A stretch of DNA of 20,031 nucleotides from Patescibacteria group bacterium. Lineage in GTDB: Bacteria > Patescibacteriota > UBA1384 > XYA2-FULL-43-10 > 1-14-0-10-43-13. The translations under genes and the position numbers were made by a program. The notes beneath the pieces were generated by a model. That model was not told where the DNA came from. It was given only the letters and a program-made list of their open reading frames with translations, and searched no databases. Numbering within the stretch: the stretch's first letter is position 1; the number at the start of each line of letters is the position of its first letter. Location: NCBI GenBank assembly GCA_022705465.1, contig JAKJEK010000003.1:1-20031 (forward strand). Reading direction: 5' to 3'. Positions 1 through 8,859 of this stretch are shown here, one piece after another.

Positions 1-2715
1 CACACCTCGAGTGTTGGAGTCTTTGTAGCCAAATAGCTGATAAAGATCACCGCGCTCCAAACCCAACTCCAATGTCTTCCGTTCCGGTATCTCAATGTTC
101 TCAATCGTCTGTTCGCGTGATGGAATTGCTCCCTCGTCCCGATAGTAGCGAACAACAACGTTTTGCGTAATTTTTTCCGGTATCTTGGAGTCGGCTCTAG
201 CTAGGCCTGATCGCAACCACAATTTCATTGCCTCCGTACCTAAATCCTTGCTTGACGGCTCGAAGCGGGTTTCTCCGCCCTCTAGTCTAATCTCTTCATC
301 TGTTGCCATTCTCGGTGTGGCAAGCTGTCTTGTTAGAACATGTATGCCGATCGTTAACAGTGCCTCTTTGTTACCGGTCATTCCGGCTTCCCAGGTGTTA
401 ACCACAACCTCCTGGGGTGTTCCACCTACCGGTGGGACTTGGTGTACAATTGTGGCTGGCAAATTATAGGCGGCGCTCGCCACGGCCAGGTGCCTAAAAC
501 CATTGACCGTGTCGTCGAATCTTTTCTCGCCAACCAGCTCTAAATACTGTCGGGGGCTTACAGTGCGTTTCTTCAATTTTTCCGTCGTGCCAATTGGCAA
601 GCGAAGCAGGTTATCCATATATTGTGGCGTGGTAAAGACTAAGTCTCCGCGATATTTGCCAAGTTGCCTCTTGAATTCATTAATATTATTCTTACTATCT
701 TCGATGAAAAGCGATGAATTAATCTTGCCGTTATCCAAGTCTAATACCTGCTCAATTGCTCTCGCGCCAATTTGGCGGTAGATTGACCGTATTTCAACGG
801 GTTGCTCGCCGGCAGAAATGAACCTCTCTTCATTAAGTGCGCCGTTCTGCAGATTCATTTCGTATTCAATCTTTCGCAAGCCGACGTTGAGTAGTGTTGA
901 TTCTAAATTATGCCCCTCTGCGTCTCTCACGGGGTTTTGGCTGCTTAGAGAGCCAAGCGGCAAACCCAATCGCTTCTCTATGGCAGCTTGTCCGATAATC
1001 ACATGGACGTCGTCAATGCTTTCTAATATCTTTCCGGCAAACAGCTGTCTTGGAAGTCCAAAGTAATCAGCAAAATAGATACCGCCTAGATCTTGCAGTG
1101 TTGATTCTAAATTACTTCCGCCAAAACTGCCGCTCGGAGAGTTTATAACCTCTGCCAGGATCGAACGTCCAACCAAACCAACTACATCTGAAAAACTCGA
1201 CTGTGAAAGGTCGCCTTCAAAATCACTTGCATCTCTGCCTAGCGAATCGATCAAATCAGTGACGCTCTCTGCGGCAGCTTCTCGCAGTAATCCTCCGATA
1301 TCAATTGCATTGCTGCCGCCCGAACTCGCATAACCCTCATCGCTTTGCCAGGCAAGTTTGATTGGTCGGGCTGGTTTCTTTTCCTTTTTATCGCTACCAA
1401 TCCGGCGCTTTTTAATGACGGTACAACGTATATCGTCAATCTCGCTGATATCGACGGCCTGGCCATAAACGTGAGCTGACACATTGGGTTCTGGTGCGCT
1501 GGCTGTATCGCCATCTTCTATGTAAACATCCGATTGGTTGCCTTCCTGGTCCTCTGCCACCGCATCAGGAGCGTCACCACTGGATCTGGTTTGACCGCAT
1601 TCGGCTGCCGTCATACCGTCGCAAGAACTCTGGCTGGCATAAGTATCCAAAATTGCTTGGGATTCGGTTGACAACGGTCGCGTCTGGGATTGAAGTATCT
1701 TTTTGACTTTTATCCGCCAGTGCCCGGCGCCTCCCTGGTCTTTTGGGGTAACTAGATAAATCAGCGTTCGCAGTATTCTTACGTCGATTGAAACATAGTT
1801 TTCGACCATGTTTCTTGCTTTTTCTATCAGTGCTTTGCGATCGGCTGTCGTCCTGGTCATTGCTGTTAATTGAGCGTCAGAAAATCCGACAAGGCACCTG
1901 ATTGTCGGCAGTATGGATATAAGCGCATCTCCGCTTTCGGACTGCTCTGCGTAACTCAAGGTCTGTAATAGGGCGTCTTTCCACTTATCGCCGAAATTCT
2001 GACGGGCCTGCCGGATCAAATAATAAAACCGCTGACGGTTCTCGTTCTGAATAGTTAACGGATCGTTCGGATTACCGTACTTTAGCCAATTGAAATACTG
2101 AGTAAGAACGGTTGTATACTCTGCGTGTGATGCGACAAGCTGGCGCTGGCTCTCATATTCACTGTGGCCTAAGGGTACCTCAATTATTGTCCAGACTTTA
2201 CCTAAAGGCACAGTAGTTCCTGCTAACCGGGTAATTTCGTCTCGAACCTGGACACGCTCGGCTGAATCTATCTGGTTGTATATCTCGGCAGGGTTGAATT
2301 CAAAATCAGGTGCTGCATTGGAGTTGGCGATACAACGTGAAGTCAGCAAAGAGTCCATATCGGTTGGCCGTAAAATCAGTCTGGCGCTCCCCGAAGTGAT
2401 GAACAAGTCATTTGTGGTAATCGAGTTCTGGGTCCCGGAGTACTGGGATAAGATGTTGGTCAGGTTTTGACTGGCTGCATCTTCTACGGATATGCCCTCG
2501 GATTCTCGAGCCAGGTCCTCCCCAATCATCTCGTTTGGCCCAACCAACCCGTCTGGATCTTCGGGAAAAGTTTCAGAACCGTCATCATCAACATCTTCAG
2601 AGCTTACTCCACCCTCAGTGTCTGCATAGGCAACCGGAATCAACCTGATAAACGGGTCTATCAGGAGGGATAACGTAAGTAGTACTAGTATTAGTTTTGT
2701 CGCAAATTGCTTCAT
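1..2715 (-). CDS. Large secreted protein of the T4SS-like operon, C-terminus cut by the window edge
   Basis: The frame is open from the ATG at 2715 to base 1, giving 905 codons with no stop. The start is 2 nt after the TAG of the M23-like gene, so translation is probably coupled. Residues 1-31 look like a signal peptide (hydrophobic core, then AYA before Asp32). An acidic linker follows. Residues 413-422 read SAHVYGQAVD, matching the SxHxxGxAxD zinc-site signature of M15-type peptidases, but I see no matching ExxWH downstream. Residues 516-665 hold five spaced copies of a G-x3-hydrophobic-(E)-...-L-x-(LP)-xx-G-x-hydrophobic unit. Two copies are preceded by NLESTL. I do not recognise the full protein. 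Its place as last visible gene of a secretion operon, its export signal and its size suggest an exposed structural or adhesive part, which is inference. The downstream end is outside the window. Confidence 0.85.
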   Translation of the reverse strand, partial: MKQFATKLILVLLTLSLLIDPFIRLIPVAYADTEGGVSSEDVDDDGSETFPEDPDGLVGPNEMIGEDLARESEGISVEDAASQNLTNILSQYSGTQNSITTNDLFITSGSARLILRPTDMDSLLTSRCIANSNAAPDFEFNPAEIYNQIDSAERVQVRDEITRLAGTTVPLGKVWTIIEVPLGHSEYESQRQLVASHAEYTTVLTQYFNWLKYGNPNDPLTIQNENRQRFYYLIRQARQNFGDKWKDALLQTLSYAEQSESGDALISILPTIRCLVGFSDAQLTAMTRTTADRKALIEKARNMVENYVSIDVRILRTLIYLVTPKDQGGAGHWRIKVKKILQSQTRPLSTESQAILDTYASQSSCDGMTAAECGQTRSSGDAPDAVAEDQEGNQSDVYIEDGDTASAPEPNVSAHVYGQAVDISEIDDIRCTVIKKRRIGSDKKEKKPARPIKLAWQSDEGYASSGGSNAIDIGGLLREAAAESVTDLIDSLGRDASDFEGDLSQSSFSDVVGLVGRSILAEVINSPSGSFGGSNLESTLQDLGGIYFADYFGLPRQLFAGKILESIDDVHVIIGQAAIEKRLGLPLGSLSSQNPVRDAEGHNLESTLLNVGLRKIEYEMNLQNGALNEERFISAGEQPVEIRSIYRQIGARAIEQVLDLDNGKINSSLFIEDSKNNINEFKRQLGKYRGDLVFTTPQYMDNLLRLPIGTTEKLKKRTVSPRQYLELVGEKRFDDTVNGFRHLAVASAAYNLPATIVHQVPPVGGTPQEVVVNTWEAGMTGNKEALLTIGIHVLTRQLATPRMATDEEIRLEGGETRFEPSSKDLGTEAMKLWLRSGLARADSKIPEKITQNVVVRYYRDEGAIPSREQTIENIEIPERKTLELGLERGDLYQLFGYKDSNTRGV
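721..1176 (-). repeat. Five degenerate ~16-residue protein repeats inside the large secreted protein
   Basis: Translated residues 514-665 contain five units anchored on a glycine: G516, G544, G575, G612 and G650. In every unit the closing hydrophobic residue falls exactly 15 positions after that glycine (F531, F559, L590, L627, I665). A hydrophobic residue sits at +4 and +8, Leu at +10 in four copies, Gly at +13 in four copies, and Glu at +5 in three. Copies 3 to 5 are the clearest, for example IGQAAIEKRLGLPLGSL. Spacing between units is 28, 31, 37 and 38 residues. The DNA is not tandemly repeated except for an 18-nt identity at 893-910 and 1097-1114 that encodes NLESTL twice. I do not know the family. 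Confidence 0.65.
1450..1479 (-). other. SxHxxGxAxD motif (M15 peptidase-like) in the large secreted protein
   Basis: Codons 413-422 encode S-A-H-V-Y-G-Q-A-V-D, followed by ISEIDDI. The pattern SxHxxGxAxD is the first half of the zinc site in M15/VanY-type and related hedgehog-fold DD-peptidases. The second half, usually an acidic residue followed by a WH pair, is not apparent in the visible sequence. The segment could be a degenerate, non-catalytic fold or a chance match. Confidence 0.4.
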
Positions 2716-2717
2716 TT

Positions 2718-4289
2718 CTATTGAAGATTTAGAATTCGTTTAACTCGTGTCCACATATATGACCCCCAAACGGTGTTGGGGTTATTGCTGTGATCAAGCA
2801 CGTCTGACTCAGTTGTCCGGACGCACAGGCCTTTGTACTCCAGTTGGAAATGCACATGACCGATACTGGAGATTGTGCCAATCTGGTCGTTAATGGTGAC
2901 GTCGCGCCCCTCAGGGATAGCGTTATCAATGTGGGCGTATACTGCCCGGTAGTCGCCGTTTTCAATCACCACAAACCGGTGATTGTGGCCGTCGCTTGTA
3001 CTTCGTATGACTCGTCCGCCAAAGGCGGGATAGACTGCCGATCCTTGGTTTGATTTTAAGTCAACAGCGTCGCAGGTGCCTTTATCGTAGTAGATATAAA
3101 TTCCATGAAAATTAACATGCTCTCTTCGTGAGTACGATCCGCCATGAAGCGTTGTATTCAGTCTGATTAATGGATCAACTGGCACTCTTGTTGGTCCTGT
3201 GAACCTCGGTATACCCCTGTCTCCCAATAGCACCAGCAGTTCTTTTGTTCGCGTGATCACTGTTCTACCTGTTGTTTCATTGGAATTTGAATAATAGGCG
3301 GAAACATCATTTAGAACTTGCTGAGCCTTATCTTTAACATCCTGGTTAGCCGAATTAAGTAGTGGTTGGCAATACTCAGAAATCCTTGTTAGAAGTTCGG
3401 TACTTAATACTGATCGTACTTCCTCATTTCCCGTTAACATCAACACCTTGTTGATTAAGTCCTGATCAGCAATCGGATCACTCGCTTCCACTGGAGTGAT
3501 ACCTGTTCTTCCGTCATTCATACCGATGAAATAACCAAACAAACCGAGACCGAGAATTATTAACAGTATGGCGCCAAGAGTCGCCCATCCATATGGATTC
3601 GATAGCAAAAACACTGCTGCTCGCTGAATTACCGCTTTGGCGACTTTTGCGGTAATCTTCTTAAGGACATCTTTAATATACTTCTTGACCTGGCTTACCG
3701 CTTTTCTGGCAACGCTCTTGACTGAAGTCTTAACTCCCTCTTTTACGGCATCTTCCCGAACCTTATTGCTAAACCGATCGAGTGCTCCGGGGCGCTGTTT
3801 TTCGCGTGCTTGTTCATCGACTGGTTGCCCAAAAGAAGTTTCCGCGTCAGTTGGCGATTCCTCTTCAATTCTATCCTGATTACCACGGCCGTCGTTACCC
3901 TTATGTCTGCTAAGCTGGCCGGAAAGCAGCGAAATCTCTGACACGCCCATGGCCTCTATCTGCCGCGTAACTTGCTGTGCCGTTTCGTATTGGCGACTCG
4001 ATAGTGCTCGGCCCAATGAGTTAAGAGCATCATTCAGCGGACCAATACCGTCGATTTGGCCAGAAGTCCTTAGCTCTGTACTGGCAGTAATTGCGTTGGA
4101 AATATCCCCGTTCTCTAGTGAGGAGATCAACCTTTCAAAATTTTGAGAAATACCAAAAAACTCGCTCATTCCCATATTCTGAGCGGCGCGTGATTCTGCC
4201 AGGGCAGTTCGTAGTACGCCCTGTCCCCCGCCTTGGAGGATACTATTAATCCTGTCTTTGCTCCTGCGAGCATCGAAAAGTGCGCTCAA
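2718..4289 (-). CDS. Membrane-anchored M23 (LytM-like) protein with a Cys in place of the first zinc His
   Basis: This 523-residue protein has a charged N-terminal half (1-220, predicted cytoplasmic, basic at 175-222). One strong membrane segment lies at about 224-256. The C-terminal region, residues 385-523, would be outside the cell. It resembles an M23 endopeptidase, the family that cuts peptidoglycan cross-bridges. The sequence shows the DL strand at D410, the YAH motif (H453) and the H-x-H pair (H478, H480). The HxxxD motif that normally supplies the first two ligands reads C406-D-A-V-D410. Cysteine could still bind zinc, or the enzyme could be inactive. The start is TTG at 4289, with a strong GGAGGGGA ribosome site at 4298-4291. 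The first in-frame ATGs (codons 39 and 41) would lose conserved-looking sequence. It lies 42 nt after the propeller gene and 2 nt before the large secreted gene. The role is probably opening the wall for the secretion apparatus. Confidence 0.8.
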   Translation of the reverse strand: MSALFDARRSKDRINSILQGGGQGVLRTALAESRAAQNMGMSEFFGISQNFERLISSLENGDISNAITASTELRTSGQIDGIGPLNDALNSLGRALSSRQYETAQQVTRQIEAMGVSEISLLSGQLSRHKGNDGRGNQDRIEEESPTDAETSFGQPVDEQAREKQRPGALDRFSNKVREDAVKEGVKTSVKSVARKAVSQVKKYIKDVLKKITAKVAKAVIQRAAVFLLSNPYGWATLGAILLIILGLGLFGYFIGMNDGRTGITPVEASDPIADQDLINKVLMLTGNEEVRSVLSTELLTRISEYCQPLLNSANQDVKDKAQQVLNDVSAYYSNSNETTGRTVITRTKELLVLLGDRGIPRFTGPTRVPVDPLIRLNTTLHGGSYSRREHVNFHGIYIYYDKGTCDAVDLKSNQGSAVYPAFGGRVIRSTSDGHNHRFVVIENGDYRAVYAHIDNAIPEGRDVTINDQIGTISSIGHVHFQLEYKGLCVRTTESDVLDHSNNPNTVWGSYMWTRVKRILNLQ

Positions 4290-4290
4290 A

Positions 4291-4298
4291 TCCCCTCC
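4291..4298 (-). promoter_or_regulatory. Ribosome binding site that supports the TTG start of the M23-like gene
   Basis: On the minus strand this reads GGAGGGGA, ending one base before TTG at 4289. It is among the best anti-Shine-Dalgarno matches in the window and decides the non-ATG start. Confidence 0.6.
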
Positions 4299-4331
4299 AC
4301 TTTCCTCAATTTCTCAAAACTGGTCGAACGG

Positions 4332-5606
4332 TTAATCCCCGACCTTCAAGGCAAAAATACCCTCCTTGGTTTCATATATAACAATTTTACCATCATTTGA
4401 TGCCAATAAGGAATAGATAAACCCCTGATCAATTTTATTAATCACAAAATTGCTTTTTTCCCGTTTTGCAATATTATATCCAAACAGAGACTCAGCCTGG
4501 TTGAGCGGGTTATATGTCGCTATGGTTAACCCGTTTGCATCATTATTCCAGGCTACTTTTCGGACATCGGCTCGTATATTTAGCTCTTGCATATTAGAAC
4601 CGTCAGTATTTACAACAGATATAACTGATCTGACTGGCGAGCCATCATCTTTCGAGTAAGTAGAGACTAAAATTTTGTTATTATCCTGGGAGAAAATTGC
4701 GTCGAGCTTATTGCCGCCACTCGTAAGACGCTTAAATGTTCGGCTATATGCGTTGAATAAGTAGATATCGTTATTTTCGTATTTCGTACTCCTTGGGATT
4801 ACCAGCAGCCACTCCGAGTCTGGGGACCAGCGCAGTATTGGGTTCTCGATTCCCGCCTCAGCCAGATTTGCAACCCTGGTAGTCTCAGTGTTGGCAATGT
4901 TGGCAAAGATTAACGATTTCTCACCAGTACCGGGCTCGTAGTAGTAAGCAATTTTGGAATTATCCGGCGCCCAGGCCGCGCTGCCGATATTGGTACCCCA
5001 TAGAGACTCAGTCTGGCTGATAAAATCGTATTTTTTAAAGTCAAAAATATAGATTCCGTTTTTTTTGCGAAACAACGCCAAGTCACCGGTTGGCGACCAT
5101 ATAATCTCTTCGATTCCGGTAAGTTTTGGCTCGGTTAAGCGAGCGATGTTTTTTATTTGAACCTCACCATTTCCATCAAGTAATATCTTTGCTCTATAAA
5201 TAGTGCTTCCATTGTCACCAAGATAACGGATCGTATTAAAATCGCTATCCTGACTTAAAAACTGGCCTCGATCTGTTACTGTCACTGCTCTGGGAACCTC
5301 TGGCAACTGTACTTGGACTGTTTTGCGTTGTGCTCTTTTAAGCTCAATCTCTTCAATATGAGAAATATAGCCCTCGGCCTCTATCTTTATTGCATATGAT
5401 CCTGGCGCTAAAATCTTCCTGACTTTACCTGTTCGGCTCAGCTTAACCGGCGCGTTATTAATTGTGACGTAGGCATTAACCGGGGATGCCTCGATGGTGA
5501 GAAAAGTGTGCGTCAGAAACCAATACAGGCCAAACAAGGCCAGTAGGGTAACAATGGTTATGACATAAAACTTTAGAGTTACCTTTTTTATTGTATGCGG
5601 GTTCAT
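4332..5606 (-). CDS. Membrane-anchored PEGA domain plus beta-propeller protein
   Basis: From ATG 5606 the product is 424 residues. A membrane segment lies at about 12-32. A PEGA-type beta domain follows at about 38-98, with the typical sequence pattern of a short strand, GSY and EGY (APGSYAIKIEAEGY). The remainder resembles a TolB/WD40-like beta-propeller, with repeated blades ending in patterns such as WSPTGDLALF, WAPDNSKIAYY and WSPDSEWLLV. PEGA domains are commonly found in surface proteins, and propellers are protein-binding platforms, so an extracytoplasmic scaffold role in the machine is likely. An upstream TTG at 5630 is in frame and would overlap the previous gene by 10 nt. I prefer the ATG, which lies 14 nt after the TAA of the previous gene. 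The stop is TAA at 4332. No catalytic motif is seen. Confidence 0.8.
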   Translation of the reverse strand: MNPHTIKKVTLKFYVITIVTLLALFGLYWFLTHTFLTIEASPVNAYVTINNAPVKLSRTGKVRKILAPGSYAIKIEAEGYISHIEEIELKRAQRKTVQVQLPEVPRAVTVTDRGQFLSQDSDFNTIRYLGDNGSTIYRAKILLDGNGEVQIKNIARLTEPKLTGIEEIIWSPTGDLALFRKKNGIYIFDFKKYDFISQTESLWGTNIGSAAWAPDNSKIAYYYEPGTGEKSLIFANIANTETTRVANLAEAGIENPILRWSPDSEWLLVIPRSTKYENNDIYLFNAYSRTFKRLTSGGNKLDAIFSQDNNKILVSTYSKDDGSPVRSVISVVNTDGSNMQELNIRADVRKVAWNNDANGLTIATYNPLNQAESLFGYNIAKREKSNFVINKIDQGFIYSLLASNDGKIVIYETKEGIFALKVGD

Positions 5607-5620
5607 TTCTTTTATCCGTC

Positions 5621-6970
5621 TTAAATACAACTATCGCCTGTTGATCCCAAGTCGGCCCAGACTCGTTTCATATAATTAGGCCCCGGATCGTTTTTTGCAC
5701 CTCGACATCCTTTGCTTAACCCCTCCCATGATCCATTTCTGCTCTGTGTTTGTAGATGACCAAAAATCCCACGCTTCATATCCAAGTTCTCCTTGTTTCC
5801 TATGACATTTGGAATGTTATAGGTCTCAACAAGATACTTTACTGTGTTGAGCACGGCCTGGTATTGGGTGGTATTATCCATCAGCTCGCGCTCAATATCT
5901 GCTGGCGGTGTATTAACAGTGCCGCCTACGATCTCTATTCCAATCGCAAAAGAGTTTCCGTCACCTGAGCCGCTCGCCACCCTGGTATCTAGTGGTAATA
6001 ATTGATATACCTTACCATCCTTATCAATTATCAATTGAGTGTATGATCCTGCACTAGTCATGGCGCTAACTGCACCCTCAACGTTCTGGCCGGCTGTCCA
6101 GTGCAGTACGATCCCTGAAACCAGCATTTTCCCCTTAACACGCGGTCCTGATTCGTTGCTGGCCGTTAACCAGTTTTGCTGAATCTTTTGGATAAAAAAT
6201 GGTGCCGGTCTGTCTCCGGTGCCGCCAGTTCCTTGTGTTGTTACTGTGGAGCAGCTTGGTAACAACTCCTGAAAATACTGCCAGGCGTCCTCCTGGTATT
6301 TCTTTTTTGTTTCGCCACTCATCGTGCCACCAGTTCGTAGCGTATAGTCAGTAATTTCCCACTCCTTAACGGGCTTACCCTGGTTCTGCGGCAGGTCGCG
6401 CCAATGCTGGTAAGCACCCACCCCTGAGGCGTATGCAAGTGCCACGCTTCGGATATGGTTCTCGTCTGTTGTCATAGTGTCTTCAACATGGATGTTATTT
6501 TTTAACATCTGGCTTAAATAGTTCGCGGCTGCAAATGCTGCATATTCATACTCAAAACTATACCGTTCGGGATCGTTGCGAATCACTTGATTTTTGGAAC
6601 CATTAGTAGGGTCGCTGGGGTCAACGGCGTATCCCTGCCATGTTGGCGGTTGGAACTGAAAAGGCCCAAGCGCGTTAGAGCTCGACCTCTCCTGATTCCT
6701 TTCCGGATGGTACCACTCTCCGGCATGCTCGGAGCGATATATCGCACCGATCAGTGCCGGCTGGATTTTGAATGCTTCGGCCGCTCTGTTTATGTGGTTG
6801 ACGTACTCAGGTGGAGCATCAGCCCAGGCGCAACTAACATTGCCATAAGTTCGGTTGTTGGGTGATGGTTCCCCCCACTCCAATAAACTGAATGCTGCTG
6901 CAGGTAGCATAACTGAAAACATTGCAGCGGATCCAAATATTGAGGTAGCAATGGCAGTCTTTTTGATCAT
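5621..6970 (-). CDS. Secreted bifunctional wall hydrolase: lytic transglycosylase plus N-acetylmuramoyl-L-alanine amidase
   Basis: This 449-residue protein starts with a signal peptide or anchor (residues 1-27, MIKK followed by a hydrophobic stretch). Residues about 55-190 form a lysozyme-like transglycosylase domain. Its likely catalytic Glu is E81 in RSEHAGEW, followed by ALGPFQFQPPTW (residues 100-111), the Slt-like G-x-FQ motif. A GTGGTGD linker near 247-253 leads to an Amidase_2 domain at about 283-435. Visible zinc ligands are H290 (HWTAG), H405 (FGH) and D428 (KNDPG). The pair would cut glycan strands and stem peptides outside the membrane. Fused wall hydrolases of this sort accompany Gram-positive conjugation systems (VirB1-like role). 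It lies 39 nt after the VirB4 gene. A weak AGG precedes the ATG. Confidence 0.9.
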   Translation of the reverse strand: MIKKTAIATSIFGSAAMFSVMLPAAAFSLLEWGEPSPNNRTYGNVSCAWADAPPEYVNHINRAAEAFKIQPALIGAIYRSEHAGEWYHPERNQERSSSNALGPFQFQPPTWQGYAVDPSDPTNGSKNQVIRNDPERYSFEYEYAAFAAANYLSQMLKNNIHVEDTMTTDENHIRSVALAYASGVGAYQHWRDLPQNQGKPVKEWEITDYTLRTGGTMSGETKKKYQEDAWQYFQELLPSCSTVTTQGTGGTGDRPAPFFIQKIQQNWLTASNESGPRVKGKMLVSGIVLHWTAGQNVEGAVSAMTSAGSYTQLIIDKDGKVYQLLPLDTRVASGSGDGNSFAIGIEIVGGTVNTPPADIERELMDNTTQYQAVLNTVKYLVETYNIPNVIGNKENLDMKRGIFGHLQTQSRNGSWEGLSKGCRGAKNDPGPNYMKRVWADLGSTGDSCI

Positions 6971-7009
6971 GTTTGCCTAAGGCTAATACTAATAATGATT
7001 AAACCAGGA

Positions 7010-8845
7010 TTAACCGCCTAATAGTTGCTTTGGATCAGTGGTGATGATTTGGTCCTCTGCATACGAAGCAACCACTTTAATTGCTACGTGATTCATGCCG
7101 GCAAAGAATAGGCCTTCACCAACGTCAGATTCCAATAATAAGTACTTTTCTCCCTCTGTCAGATTAAAGACATCGGCAATGGCATCAACGGATGCTGTAG
7201 ATTGTTTCATTAGCATTTGCATCGACGAATTTGCAACAACCGCTTTCCCATATCGGCTCGACAGGAAGTCCTCAACATCCTGGCTAATAATGGTTAGGCC
7301 AAGATAGTACTTTCTCCCTCTTTTAGCTAAGCCGTGTAAAAACTTGGCCGAGTCTTCGTATTGCATCATCCACCAGGCTTCGTCAATCACCATGATGCGC
7401 CGCCGCATATCCATGCGAATTCTGGTCCAGATATAGTTTAAGATCGTATACATCGCGATCGGCCGGAGTTGTTCTTCTAAATCCCTCACCGAAAAAACAA
7501 CGAAACCAGGCTTGAGATCGAAATTCGTTTGCTGGTTATAAAGCGAAGCAAAAGACCCTTCAACATACTTGGTCAGCCTTGCCCGCAATGAATCGGTTCC
7601 GCTCATATTTGACAATACGTTGAACAAATCCTGCAGAACTGGCGGCTCATTACCCTGGCTATCCGGGTCTGTCGTAATATCTTTCAGGGCATATGTTTCA
7701 TACAGTGCCTTATCGACAATTGCATCTTCTTCAGGTGACAGACCGGAAACCATAAGGTTGATCAGTCCGTGTAATGATGCAATATTGCTTCGAAGGACAT
7801 CCTCGCCAGAATCTTTAGAATTTACCGGCAAATCGAACGGATTAATCCGTTGGTCTGAGTTCAACGAGATGGTTAAATTACTTCCACCGACCGCCTCGCA
7901 GAGCGTATTATATTCATTTTCCGGATCAATAATGATCACATCAGTGCCAAGCATCAGGTAGCGCAGACACTCAAGTTTTACAAAATAGGACTTGCCGGAG
8001 CCTGATTTAGCGAACACAACACTATTGGCGTTTTCCAGATGGAACCGATCAAAAATAATTAACGAATTGTTGTGTCTGTTAATACCGTACAGTATTCCGT
8101 CATCTTGGGTTAGCTCGTTTGAGGTAAACGGAAATGTTGAAGACAGAGAACCAGTATCAAGATTGCGCAGAACACTAAGCTGGTCGTCCATCAACGGCAA
8201 TGTGGTGGAGAAACCTTGCTCCATCTGGAATATCGCTTCTTTAGTGTAAATCAACAGCCCGCCAAGTGTTGATTCCAGCTGGTCGGTGACGGTCTTTAAT
8301 TCTTCAAGCGTTTGCGCATACAAAGTAAAGTACAGGCCATATTGAAATAGTCTTACCTCTCCACGCTGCAGGACATCTCGCAGTGTTTCAATGTCGCCTA
8401 AAGCCGTCTCCAGTTCAGGGTCTCTCGGAGCACCCTTCTCTTGATCAATCATCATTGTCGATTCAAGCTTGCCGACCTGTTTTCGCAGTTCATACATTAC
8501 ATCCTTGGATTCCAGGGGATGAATATACATGCCCATATCTAGTGTAATGTCGTAATTAATAATCGGAGATAGCCAGTTGGTTTCCAGATAGCGGGGATAG
8601 GTGAACACAAATAGCGTCTTGGCAAAATACGGGCCAACCTGAATATGATTAGGCGTAACGGCAAAAGCAGCAGGAGCTATAATATCCCGAATAGAGACGC
8701 TACCCTCAGCGACTTTCTTTCCGCCTTGTCTTTTTTCCCAAAAAGAACCAGCCGGATTTTTCTCCCGCTCTTCAATATTTGCGCGCGCGATTGCTCTTGG
8801 ATCCTGGGGATTATTCGGTGAGATCATATTCTGGCTATTGTCCAT
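7010..8845 (-). CDS. virB4: VirB4-type T4SS ATPase (C-terminal ATPase portion, separate gene)
   Basis: This 611-residue cytoplasmic ATPase powers substrate transfer or assembly of type IV secretion systems. The Walker A loop is at 279-286 (AKSGSGKS, with Ala where the first Gly is usual). A conserved IIDPENEY segment is at 305-312. Walker B is at 484-489 (IMVIDE), followed by AWWMM. The C-terminal SQDVEDF (521-527) matches the sensor region of VirB4/TraC proteins. Residues 1-260 carry the end of the CagE/VirB-type N-terminal region. The canonical N-terminal portion appears to be partly in the preceding gene, 15 nt upstream, so the two products probably act together. AAGG lies a few bases before the ATG. 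No transmembrane segment is evident. Confidence in the VirB4 family is high, but the transported substrate is unknown. Confidence 0.95.
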   Translation of the reverse strand: MDNSQNMISPNNPQDPRAIARANIEEREKNPAGSFWEKRQGGKKVAEGSVSIRDIIAPAAFAVTPNHIQVGPYFAKTLFVFTYPRYLETNWLSPIINYDITLDMGMYIHPLESKDVMYELRKQVGKLESTMMIDQEKGAPRDPELETALGDIETLRDVLQRGEVRLFQYGLYFTLYAQTLEELKTVTDQLESTLGGLLIYTKEAIFQMEQGFSTTLPLMDDQLSVLRNLDTGSLSSTFPFTSNELTQDDGILYGINRHNNSLIIFDRFHLENANSVVFAKSGSGKSYFVKLECLRYLMLGTDVIIIDPENEYNTLCEAVGGSNLTISLNSDQRINPFDLPVNSKDSGEDVLRSNIASLHGLINLMVSGLSPEEDAIVDKALYETYALKDITTDPDSQGNEPPVLQDLFNVLSNMSGTDSLRARLTKYVEGSFASLYNQQTNFDLKPGFVVFSVRDLEEQLRPIAMYTILNYIWTRIRMDMRRRIMVIDEAWWMMQYEDSAKFLHGLAKRGRKYYLGLTIISQDVEDFLSSRYGKAVVANSSMQMLMKQSTASVDAIADVFNLTEGEKYLLLESDVGEGLFFAGMNHVAIKVVASYAEDQIITTDPKQLLGG

Positions 8846-8859
8846 ATGCTTACCTTAAA

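Noticed and set aside
893..1114. 18-nt exact direct repeat (893-910 and 1097-1114), considered as an attachment or recombination site
   Set aside because: Both copies encode NLESTL in the same frame at equivalent places next to the protein repeat units, so protein duplication explains it.
7569..7961. Plus-strand open frame of 130 codons inside virB4, and similar ones at 8862-9239 and 15798-16280
   Set aside because: They lie antisense to confidently assigned genes, lack ribosome sites and encode no recognisable protein. They are frame shadows.
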